From Heracleum sosnowskyi (taxonomy: Eukaryota > Streptophyta > Magnoliopsida > Apiales > Apiaceae), in assembly GCA_030848705.1 (NCBI GenBank), contig JAUIZM010000016.1, positions 310,001 to 374,000 on the forward strand: a DNA stretch of 64,000 bases, read 5' to 3'. The notes beneath the pieces were generated by a model. It saw nothing but the letters and a program-made list of their open reading frames with translations. It searched no databases and was not told where the DNA came from. A program made the position numbers and the translations under genes. The first letter of the stretch is position 1. Each line of letters starts with the position of its first letter. Of this stretch, positions 44,061-53,995 are shown piece after piece.

Positions 44061-44193
44061 ACTTTATAGATAAATAGAAAAGTAGGGGGAATCCATTACA
44101 GGGACCCCCAGCTCCCGTAGGAGCAAGTTCACTCTTACCATGCCTAAGCAAGGAAAGGATAAAATACACCAATCGACAGCGATCAAGGTTTAA

Positions 44194-47041
44194 TTACATG
44201 CCTAATGAAAAAAGTGAAAATAACAAACACCACAACACTAAAAACAACGCAACTTGAGTCTTCTTGGCCTTCAAGACCAGCTTGCTCTTCATGACCTTCA
44301 TTTGTTTGCCCTTCTTGTTGCCCATGTTGCATTCCCTTCCTTGAGCAGCTCTAAACCTGCTCAACCAAGTACTAATCAAGCCAGAAGCACAAGGCCCAGT
44401 CCTGCTCTCATTCCCAGCATCAGACGTGGCAGCATCCACAAACTCCAAATGTATCTCCCCATTCACCAACATGGACAAACGCATTCTGAAAATCATCATG
44501 CTTCCACCAGCAGCGGCTCGTCTGTTCTCCCGATGTTCAGTTAGCTCCATTTCGTTCAGTTCCTTCATTTTAAGACGACGCAACTAGCTTTTGTTGTTGT
44601 TGTTGCCACTCTTATCAAAATCAACATGCTTCACCCTATCATCAGGGTAGTAGCTTCTCTTGTCACCAACTCTGTAGGCAGATATATTGTGCTCAAAGCA
44701 CATTATTAAACACACCACCTTATTCTTCTTTGTGAAACGCTCAAAGCTTTCACTCTGTTTGTCCTCATTCTTACTGTTTTTCGTCACAAACTTTGAGTAC
44801 CTAGTAGCATAACCACCAAGGGAGCATTCAACTGTCAGACCCAACAACCAACACCCAACAGGACCCAACACTCCCTCTTCAGCTTCCTGGAAAGGCCCTT
44901 GCCAATTTCTCTTTTGTTGATGAACTATTCTACCAACATTCACATACGCTGGCATTGCTGTCAGATACCTCTCTTTATCACAGCCCTCATACTGGTTGTC
45001 CTGACTCACCTGAAAGCAATATCGTCTCTGCTTAGTAGACTCAATGTCCTTTCTCGAATTGTCTCGACTCCTTCGAGTAAATGGTTCAACCACCCCTTTA
45101 GGTGCAACCTCAACAATAACAATAACAATATCAAAATCATTTTTCATGGGCTTCCCCCTTGTCTTCTTGACTAAGTTCTTTTGAGCACCCTGTAGAGAGT
45201 CCAAAGGGTCATCTAGATTGATCATTTGCATCTTCTCAGAACCTAAAGCCAAACTGTCAGTAGCATTCCCAAATGTTTTCCAATTATTGAATTTCATTTT
45301 CTTGAAAAAGTTGTCAACCTTCCACACTAGGGCTGTCAATGGATCGGAAATCCGATCCGATCCGATCCGATCCGAAGGCTAATGGAGCGGATATGGATCA
45401 CTACAAAATAAATCCGATCCGTTAAAAATCCGATCCGGTAACGATCCGATCCGATTAGTATCGGATATGGATTTAACATGATCCGATCCGTTAACGATCC
45501 GATCCGATTATTTTATATTATATATATATATATAATTTATATATTATATATAATATGTTATATATATTAAATATATCATATATTTTTACCAATTAAGTCA
45601 AAATAGTTCTCTTTTACTTGTATAAACTGGACCTCTCTTTTATTTATAAAATTGACACAAAAGACAATGAAATGTAAGACACATAAACTAGCTTCAGATT
45701 TGTTGATGAACGATTACAAACTTACAATGGTTGTATGACAAGCAATCGTATTTAGGATAGTTGGACATTCAAATTCCGTGTTTTAGTTCTCGGATTGTAA
45801 TTAGGTTTTAATTTTTTGTGTAATCTATAAATTAATGTTGATGTTAAATTTGCATTTCAACTCTGTGAAATATTTAGTGATGTTTGAATTTGAATTTGAG
45901 TAAAATATGTTTTTAAAATATTAACGGATCGGAGCTCCGATCCGTTAACCGTGATCCTAACGGATCTGGATATGGATCGAGCTATAAAAAATCCGGTTGT
46001 GATCCAATCCGAATCCGAATCCGGTAAAATTAAATGGATCAGGATATGGATCAAGGCCGATCCGATCCAGATCCGATCCATTGACAGCCCTATTCCACAC
46101 CATAACCAAGTGTGCACAATTCTCTGTATCATAATAGGCATAATGACACATTTCACAAACTTCAAAGTCAGTTAGAAAAAGGACTGAGATTGTAGTTATG
46201 GGTTCATTCGTCATATCCAGACTGACTAGAGCGAAGATAGTTCTTGAATTCGGAACAGACAAATTCAACAATATATTCCAAGCCTTAGCAAATTCACCAA
46301 CACCTAAATAAAGTCCCTCATTCCACAAATTTAACGAATTTAAGGACACTACAAAGACAAGAATAACACATTTCGCAAATACAGACCCCTTAGTAGTGGT
46401 TCCCAAAAGGTTCTTAAGAGTGTCAAACTGCTTAAAAACATCCACGAGACCAAAGCCTTTAAATTTCTCTAATGCTAAGTTACGAATTTCAAAGAAATTC
46501 ATCATAACAAAAACATTGACAGTCACAACACAACAAATAATTTGTTGTTCTAAATCTTCAACAAAGTGAGAATCCAGTGTTTTAACCGAAATTAAACCAC
46601 TTTTAGAAACAAGAATTTGAAAAAGCATAACGTCACTATGAGAATGTAGGTTCACGAGTTACCGAAATAATCAGTTGAATTGACAGTAGTAGAATTAGAA
46701 CAAGTCAGTAGCCTCATTGCACCTTCCATTGAAGTTCTCTGCTCCACTAAACCCGAACAATCCAAACCAGATCCACCAGAAATAATTCGCTCTGCCTTTG
46801 AAAACCTCAAAGAGATGTCAGTATCCAAACTAGGTCGAGAAGAGCAAATCGCATCCATATAGGCTCGGGAAGCGACTCTCACCACAAGTTCCGTCACTTT
46901 TGAACCATTTCTCAAAAAGAGAGCCGGAAACAAAGAAAAATCAAGAAAAAAGAATTCCACATCCTCAAAGGAATCAACAATTCGATTATAAAGAAACCCA
47001 TTAAAATGGTCGACTTCAGGAATCGATGAAGAAACCAACAT
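44194..47041 (-). pseudogene. Unrecognised protein gene, disrupted by a hAT insertion
   Basis: I do not recognise the protein. A plausible start is the ATG at 47041 (MLVSSSIPEVDHF), preceded by a pyrimidine-rich leader with AACCCTAGCC, typical of plant 5' UTRs. The first segment runs to about 46660, where TTTCGGTAACT could be a splice donor or a frameshift site. A second frame from about 46655 continues for more than 430 codons to a TAG at 44584-44586, provided the 765-bp hAT and one 8-bp duplication are ignored; the two sides are in the same frame. After the TAG the frame stays open to 44194 and ends in a hydrophobic segment (VALFLVLWCLLFSLFSLG) suggesting a tail anchor. It contains Cys-rich CEMCHYAYYDTENC. 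Either a host gene, or a captured copy. Confidence 0.6.
45328..46092. mobile_element. Non-autonomous hAT element, 765 bp
   Basis: Inverted ends TAGGGCTGTCAATGGATCGG with a perfect 8-bp duplication TTCCACAC (45320-45327, 46093-46100). Subterminal regions are packed with GATCCGATCC words on both sides. No coding capacity. It interrupts a protein frame that matches on both sides, so the insertion is younger than the gene's coding state. Confidence 0.93.
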
Positions 47042-47097
47042 ATGGCAAGTAATAGTAGAAGAAGAACATAGGTGGCTAGGGTTAAAGGAAAAGGATA

Positions 47098-47132
47098 AAG
47101 GGGAGGGGAGGGGAGGGGAGGGGAGGGGGAGT
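47098..47132 (+). repeat. (GGGGA)n tract in the gene leader
   Basis: About six GGGGA units on the plus strand, that is CCCCT on the transcript strand, 60-90 bp upstream of the ATG at 47041. It has G-quadruplex potential on the non-transcribed orientation. Confidence 0.7.
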
Positions 47133-47182
47133 TGAGAGGAAAAGGGCAAAACCGGTAGACTCTCATTTAGTTTATGGGACAA

Positions 47183-47421
47183 CTTTTATTTGATACAAAC
47201 ATCTATTTTACTTCTAATAAAACTTTTAATTGTATGTAGTTTTTATAAATTCGAACTCTTCTCCTCTATAAATTCGAACATCTATTCTACTTTCACTAGA
47301 ACTTCTAATTCTATGGCATACCTATAAATTCGAGTTATTCTCCTTTATAAATTTGAACATCTACTCTATTTCAAATAGAACTTTATTTTTATGTCTTCTC
47401 TATAAATTCGAACTATTCTCC
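47183..47421. repeat. Degenerate ~60-70-bp repeats, right flank of gene
   Basis: At least three units with ATAAATTCGAAC, ATCTATTCTACTT and AGAACTTTTAATT words, abutting the TGTAATATCCC LTR at 47422. The pattern resumes at 63144 after the nested elements. Confidence 0.65.
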
Positions 47422-47482
47422 TGTAATATCCCTGATTTTTCTTATAATTTTAATAGATTTTAATTTGCTAGAAATTAGAATT

Positions 47483-47962
47483 TGTTGGAAGATGATGATT
47501 TAATGAGTGCATCAGGATCAGGTAGCATCAGTACTTGGAGCATCAGGAGATGACGTCTGATGATGTCATCATTAGTGGCAGGACAAGTCGACAGTTAGTA
47601 ATTGATACTATTCCGCAATTTCAGGAGAGGATTGATTTGCAGAAGATATACTTCATCGAAGCTGTTACAGAAGATAAGCGACAAGAAGATCAATCTAATT
47701 GAATGTAGATTATCTTATGTAACAGAATGTGTAGCTGTGTGTGTATATAAACACATGATAGGTTTTACAACAGTAATAGCTTTTCACGAGTATTTTTGTA
47801 AACCTAGCAGCTCTTAAGAACTCATAGTTTCTTGAGAGAGTTTGTATCAGTTTTTATAAAGGTTAATAAAAGCTGACATTGATTGTTTTATATTTGTTTA
47901 TTCGATTATTTCATACGATTACATTCAACCCCCCTTCTATAATCGATATCTACGACCTTACA
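47483..47962 (+). repeat. 5' LTR of element D
   Basis: TGTTGGAAGATG to ACGACCTTACA, 480 bp. U3 has several CATCAG/CTGATG words (47507-47575) and TGACGTC; the TATA box TATATAAA is at 47744-47751, and the polyadenylation-like AATAAA near 47865. Confidence 0.94.
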
Positions 47963-47964
47963 AT

Positions 47965-47976
47965 TGGTATCAGAGC
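47965..47976 (+). other. Primer binding site of element D
   Basis: TGGTATCAGAGC two bases after the 5' LTR, complementary to the 3' end of initiator Met-tRNA. Confidence 0.9.
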
Positions 47977-48010
47977 AGACTGATAATTTATCAAATCAGA
48001 AACGATCGAA

Positions 48011-50386
48011 ATGTCGGGAAGCAGATATGAAACCATGAAGATTCCAATGTTGAAGAAATCAGAGTTTTCAACATGGAAGGTAAGAATGCTTATGTATCTT
48101 GAAGCTTCAGATCCTGACTACATAGACATGATAAACAATGGACCGTTCATCCCAACAGAACCAGTTGCAGCAACTGAGACAACTCCTGCAGGGCTGGCAA
48201 CAAAGAAAAAGGGTGAATGGACGCCTGAAGATAAAGCTGAAATGATCAAAGATGCAAAGGTTAGAAATATCTTACACAATAGTTTAGATATTGTCTTATC
48301 TAACAGAGTTATTGCGTGTAAGACTGCTAAAGAAATATGGGATGCCTTGGAAGTTCAATGCCAAGGAACTGAAGAAATCAAGAAAAACAGGAGAGGTATT
48401 CTTATTCAAGAATATGAACAATTTGAGGCAAAGCATAATGAAGACATAACAGAAATCTATGATAGATTTCTTACTTTGCTGAATGAATTGTCACTGGTGG
48501 GAAAGGTGTATGACGTTGAAGATTCAAACGTCAAGTTTTTAAGATCTTTACCCATGGAATGGATAACTCAACAGAATCTTATAAGGCACACTTATAAGAT
48601 GAACATGATGACACTTGATGAAATTTATGGAATGCTGAAGACATATGATCTGGAGATCAAGAAAAAGGAAGGAACACGATCAAAGCCTAAATCTGTGGCC
48701 TTGAAAGTGGAATCAAAAGAAAGACGTGTGCACCAAGGAAAAATGAAGGCTAAAGCTCATGTAGTAATAAAGTCAGACTCGGATGCTGATACTGATGAGA
48801 GTACTGATGAGGAATCAGATGACGATTCTGACAAAGAACTGGTGCAGATGATGGCTATCATGGTTAAAGGGTTCAGAAGGATGAAGCAGAGCAAATTCAG
48901 AAAGGATGGAAGAAAGTCAAAAGGAGATCAATATTCTGACAGGAAAAGTAAACAGAAGAAAGTTGATCTCTCAAAGATTAAATGTTTCAATTATGACAAG
49001 ATGGGTCACTATGCAACTGAATGCAAGAAACCCAAAGTTAGAAAATCCACGGGAAAGGCGCTTGTCACATCAAGCAAAGGATGGATGGACTCTTCTGACT
49101 CTGAAGAAGAAGAAGAAGAAACAAACTATGCACTGATGGATGAAATTGAAGAAGCATCTGAAAAGGTACCTAAAACTGCTTATGCTTTTGATACTGATAA
49201 CATGTGTGAATTAAAGTCCTATCTTAGAAACTTGCACATTAGTTATAATAATCAGTCTAAGGAAAACATCAGAATTTTAGAAGAAGCAGCTGTTACAAAG
49301 AAGAGGAATGAGTATTTAGAAGTTGAGTTAGTTATCCTAAAAAATACTCAAAATTTGTGTGACAAACTTAAAGGGATAGAAATAGAACAGATGCTAAAAA
49401 TAGAATCCCTAGAAGTAGAGTTAAAGAAAGAACGAGAACTGATAAGAGTGTGGACTCATTCTGGTAAACAGACTCATTTACTGATAAATGATAGAAATTG
49501 GAAAGAGTGTCTTGGATATAAGAAGAATAAGGCAAAAGAAGATGAAAATATCAATTTATCCACTCAAATAAAATTTGTTCCTGCGAGTGACATGAAAGTG
49601 AATTCTATCTTTGAAAAAGGATCAAGTTCTAATATTGAATTGATTTCTGATGAAGAAATAGAAACTGTTTCTGATACAGAAATTAAATCAATTACAGAAA
49701 TTGAATCTACTGGTACATCTTGTTCTAAAATCAGCACTAAAACTTCTGTTAAGTCTGATGCTAAAACTGTCAAGAAAAGAATCACAAAAGAAAAGAACAT
49801 AGGACATCTCTCCTCTGGGAAGTTGAAGAAAAAGATTAATGCAGAAATAGGTAAGAAAAATGAGAAGATTTCTAAAAGGCATAGGAATGGAAAACTAGGA
49901 ATAGACAAGTCTAACAACTATAAGTATATTCCTAATGCTCCAAGAAAGACATGTCATACCTGTGGTAATACTAATCATCTTGCCATTGATTGCAGGAAGA
50001 ATAAAAAGAGGAGAGTTGAAATTTCTATTTCTGATGTTAGGAGTAAAAATGTTAATTATAAACCACAGAATCCTTGTTCTCACTGTGGTAGCAAATGGCA
50101 TTCAGTTTACACATGTACTAGTTATCACAATTTGTATCATGATAATTATGTTCCTTTGCCTAAATTCAATAAAGGTGCAAATTCAAATGATAAAGTGTCT
50201 CCGTTAACTAGAAATGTGTATGTTAAGAAAAACTCTGTTAAATCAAGTTCAAGTGGAGATAATTCAGTTGAAAATGATTTAAAGAAAAATTCCGCTGCAA
50301 ATCTTAACAAGAAACTGAAAAACAGGACCCAACAAGTTGAAATATTGATTGCAGGGCAACAGGAAAAATGTTTTAGTTCTGGATAG
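48011..50386 (+). CDS. gag: Element D gag
   Basis: 791 codons from the ATG 48011 (MSGSRYETMKIPML). A UBN2-type gag core (IWDALEVQCQGTEEIKKN, about residues 115-135; FLTLLNELSLVGKVYD about 155-170) is followed by acidic and Lys-rich stretches. The first zinc knuckle reads CFNYDKMGHYATEC, with Tyr where the second Cys belongs; a second, CHTCGNTNHLAIDC (about 652), and a third, CSHCGSKWHSVYTC (about 695), are intact. The final 38 bp overlap pol, which is in the +1 frame, unlike element B where pol is -1. One of the two arrangements is probably altered by an indel. Confidence 0.88.
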   Translation: MSGSRYETMKIPMLKKSEFSTWKVRMLMYLEASDPDYIDMINNGPFIPTEPVAATETTPAGLATKKKGEWTPEDKAEMIKDAKVRNILHNSLDIVLSNRVIACKTAKEIWDALEVQCQGTEEIKKNRRGILIQEYEQFEAKHNEDITEIYDRFLTLLNELSLVGKVYDVEDSNVKFLRSLPMEWITQQNLIRHTYKMNMMTLDEIYGMLKTYDLEIKKKEGTRSKPKSVALKVESKERRVHQGKMKAKAHVVIKSDSDADTDESTDEESDDDSDKELVQMMAIMVKGFRRMKQSKFRKDGRKSKGDQYSDRKSKQKKVDLSKIKCFNYDKMGHYATECKKPKVRKSTGKALVTSSKGWMDSSDSEEEEEETNYALMDEIEEASEKVPKTAYAFDTDNMCELKSYLRNLHISYNNQSKENIRILEEAAVTKKRNEYLEVELVILKNTQNLCDKLKGIEIEQMLKIESLEVELKKERELIRVWTHSGKQTHLLINDRNWKECLGYKKNKAKEDENINLSTQIKFVPASDMKVNSIFEKGSSSNIELISDEEIETVSDTEIKSITEIESTGTSCSKISTKTSVKSDAKTVKKRITKEKNIGHLSSGKLKKKINAEIGKKNEKISKRHRNGKLGIDKSNNYKYIPNAPRKTCHTCGNTNHLAIDCRKNKKRRVEISISDVRSKNVNYKPQNPCSHCGSKWHSVYTCTSYHNLYHDNYVPLPKFNKGANSNDKVSPLTRNVYVKKNSVKSSSSGDNSVENDLKKNSAANLNKKLKNRTQQVEILIAGQQEKCFSSG

Positions 50387-53300
50387 TGGATGTTCAGGAC
50401 ATATGACTAGAAATAAGTCCCTGCTGTCAGATTTTGAGAAGAAAGCTGGCCCAAAGGTTTCCTATGGAGATGGCAATATAGGACACACCTTGGGATATGG
50501 CAACATTGTGATTGGAAATGTCATCATTCAAAACGTAGCTCTGGTAGAAGGACTGAAGCATAATCTCTTGAGCATCAGTCAAATTGCAGACAAAGGTTAT
50601 CATGTCAATTTTTATGAATCTCACTGTGAAATAACAAGTAAGAAGGATGGAAAGGTGATTCTTACGGGTTATAGACATGGTAACATATATGAAGCCAACT
50701 TACACTCTGCTACTGATGGGAAAATGACGTGTCTTCTGTCAAAGGCGTCAGTAGATGAAAGTTGGAACTGGCATAAGAAGCTTTCTCATTTGAATTTCAA
50801 TAACATCAATGAGTTAGTAAGAAAAGACTTAGTGAGAGGTCTCCCAAAAGCAATGTACTCCCCTGATGGACTCTGTGACTCATGTCAAAAGTCAAAGCAA
50901 AAGAGAATCAGCTTCAAAAGTAAATCAGAATATTCAATAGACACGGCTTATCACCTGCTACATCTGGACCTCTTTGGTCCCGTGAATGTGATGTCTATCA
51001 ACAAGAAAAGGTATACTCTAGTAATTGTTGATGAGTATACAAGATTTACATGGGTATATTTTCTACATAAGAAGAGTGAAACACCAGAGATTCTGATAGA
51101 GCATGTCAAGTTGCTGGAGAATGGATCAAGCAACAAAGTCAAAGTTCTTCGAAGTGATAATGGAACTGAGTTTAAAAACTCAACAATGGAAGACTTCTGT
51201 AAATCAAAAGGAATTGTGCAGCAATTCTCTGCTCCTGGTACTCCTTAACAGAATGGAGTAGTCGAAAGGAAAAACAGAACTCTAATTGAAGCTGGAAGAA
51301 CAATGCTGGAAGAAGCAAAGCTACCAACTTACTTCTGGGCAGAAGCTGTTAACACTGCATGCTATACTCAGAACTGTACTCTGATCACAAGACATGGCAA
51401 GACTCCATATCAGATGATAAAGGGAAAGAAACCAAGCTTAAAACACTTGCATGTGTTTGGGTGCAAATGCTTCATTTTACGGTCTCACCCAGAGCAGCTT
51501 GGAAAATTTGAAACAAAAGTAGATGAGGGAATTTTTATTGGATATCCTGATACAACAAAAGCTTTCAAGGTATATAATCTGAGAACTAAGATTGTGAACG
51601 TCTCAGTAAATGTGTCATTTGATGACAGGAGAATTACTGGAATTAATGAGGACACTCATGAAGAATTGATATTTGGAGATGAACTAGAAGCATAAATCAG
51701 TAGTGATGACATTGAGGGGGAGCCTAATGATATCACAAATACTACTGATAATACAACAAATGATGAATCTCTTGAAAACAACTCTTCCACAGATACTGAT
51801 GGAAGTACTGATAACAGCACTGATGTCAGTACTGACAGTACATCAGGAGAAGTCCATCAGAGTAATTCCAATTCTAGTGGATCTTATCAAGACACTGATG
51901 CAGGGGGAGCTTCGCATACAACTCAAGAAAATTCTTTTGAGGAAGACATTGATGCAGGGGGAGCATCAAGTTCAAGAACTCAGTTACCGTCAGCAAGAAG
52001 ATGGACACAAGCGCATCCTCCTGATCTCATTATTGGAGATCCTGATGCTGGTGTTCAAACAAGACATGCAACTCAGAATGAGTGTATGTTTAACAATTTT
52101 CTTTCACAAGAAGAACCGAAGAAAATTGAAGATGCTTTGAAAGATGCTGACTGGGTAACAGCAATGCAAGAAGAACTAAATGAGTTTGAAAGAAATGAAG
52201 TCTGGAAACTTGTTCCAAGACCCAAAAATAGATCTATTGTGGGAACTAAATGGGTGTTCAGAAACAAAACTGATTCTGATGGAGTAATCACAAGGAACAA
52301 GGCCAGACTCGTCGCAAAAGGGTATTCTCAGCAAGAAGACATTGATTATGATGAAACATTTGCTCCAGTTGCCAGATTGGAGGCCATCAGAATATTTCTA
52401 GCATATGCTGCACATATGAAATTCAAGGTCTTTCAGATGGATGTTAAGAGTGTCTTCCTAAATGGAGAACTGGAGGAAGAAGTTTATGTTGAACAACCTC
52501 CAGGATTCGTTGATCCTAAATATCCAGATTATGTGTATAGACTGGATAAAGCTGTGTATGGACTCAAGCAAGCACCACGGGCCTGGTATGAAACACTTAC
52601 TCAGTTTCTTCTTGATAGTGGATTCACACGAGGCACCATTGATAAAACGCTGTTCTATATCCAAAAAGGCAAAGACTTGCTCTTAGTCCAGATATATGTA
52701 GATGACATAATCTTTGGATCCACTAATGCTACAATGTGTCAGAAATTTGCTAAGTTGATGCAGTCAAGATATCAGATGAGAATGATGGGAGAGATGAGTT
52801 ACTTTCTAGGATTACAGGTAAAACAAACTGATGAAGGAATTTTTATCAATCAGTCAAAGTACACCAGAAACTTACTTAAGAAATTCAACATGCAAGATAG
52901 CGCTCCTGCCAGTACTCCCATGGCTACTGCCACCAAACTTGACTCTAAGGAAGGAATTGAAGTGGATATTACAAGCTATAGAGGAATGATTGGTTCTATC
53001 CTTTATCTCACTGCCAGTAGGCCTGATATCATGTTCGCAACATGTCTCTGTGCAAGATTTCAATCACAACCACGAGAACCACATCTGATAGCTGTAAAGA
53101 GGATATTTCGATATCTTAAAGGGACACCAAATCTCGATCTATGGTATCCCAGAGCATCAGACTTCACACTGATAGGGTACTCTGAAGCTGATTTTGCTGG
53201 TTGTAAGATTGACAGGAAAAGCACTTCTGGTAGTTGTCAATTCTTAGGTGGTCGATTGGTTTCATGGTTCAGCAAAAAGCAGAAGTCAATTTCTACCTCG

Positions 53301-53636
53301 ACTGCAGAAGCTGAGTACATAGCTGCAGGAAGCTGCTGTGCTCAGATATTATGGATGAAGAATCAACTACTGGATTACGGTTTGCACTTTTCTAAAATTC
53401 CTATTTATTGTGATAATCAAAGTGCTATTGCCATGACAGGAAATCCAGTCCAACACTCGCTGACCAAGCATATCAGTATCAGGTATCACTTTATTCGTGA
53501 ACACGTGATGGAAGGAACGATTGAACTTCATTTCGTTCCCACAGATCAACAACTGGCTGATATTTTCACTAAGCCTCTGGCAGAAGCAGTGTTCACTAGA
53601 CTTGTGAATGAACTTGGCATGATTACAAGCGAGTAA
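50349..53636 (+). pseudogene. pol: Element D pol, two nonsense codons
   Basis: One frame throughout, with TAA at 51246-51248 (a Gln codon in A and B, inside the integrase motif before QNGVVERKNRT) and TAA at 51693-51695 (in the linker). Domains: protease DSGCSGHMT near residue 12; integrase (WHKKLSHLNF, CDSCQKSKQ, LHLDLFGP, RSDNGTEF); linker rich in STD repeats with ACTGATG and GGGGGAG words (51700-51980); RT with MDVKSVFLNG and YVDD about 52700; RNase H with SEADFAGCK, CDNQSA and TKPL near the end. Not translatable as one protein. Confidence 0.93.
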
Positions 53637-53647
53637 CTTGTGATAAC

Positions 53648-53705
53648 TGATACTGAATATTGCTACTGATGGTTGCTATTGAATACTGCTACTGATGGTT
53701 GATAC
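53648..53705 (+). repeat. 26-bp tandem repeat after element D pol
   Basis: Two units containing TGCTACTGATGGTTG plus a partial third. It sits between pol and ORF3 and uses the same ACTGATGG word found in U3. Confidence 0.65.
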
Positions 53706-53995
53706 TGATACCAGTACTGGTAAGAAGGATATATGCTAAGTACTGATAATGACACGTTCTGATATATGCTAAGTCTACTCTCTACTCTCACTTTGATGTT
53801 GTTGATGCTCTGCACAAATCTTTTCATGACAGTTCTGCCACTGATGATCTTGATCGTTTTGCTCCGGATAGTATCTTCACTTCTGATACCGGACTTGACG
53901 CTGATGTAGTACCTGTCACTGACGCTAATACCTCTGATGTGCAACCCTCACTTGATACTGTTCACACTAATTCACGCAAGCGTACGCGGTCACAA

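Noticed and set aside
45328..46092. Frames of 74-100 codons reading through the GATCCGATCC repeats
   Set aside because: They are translations of simple subterminal repeats of the hAT element and join the flanking gene frame only by chance.
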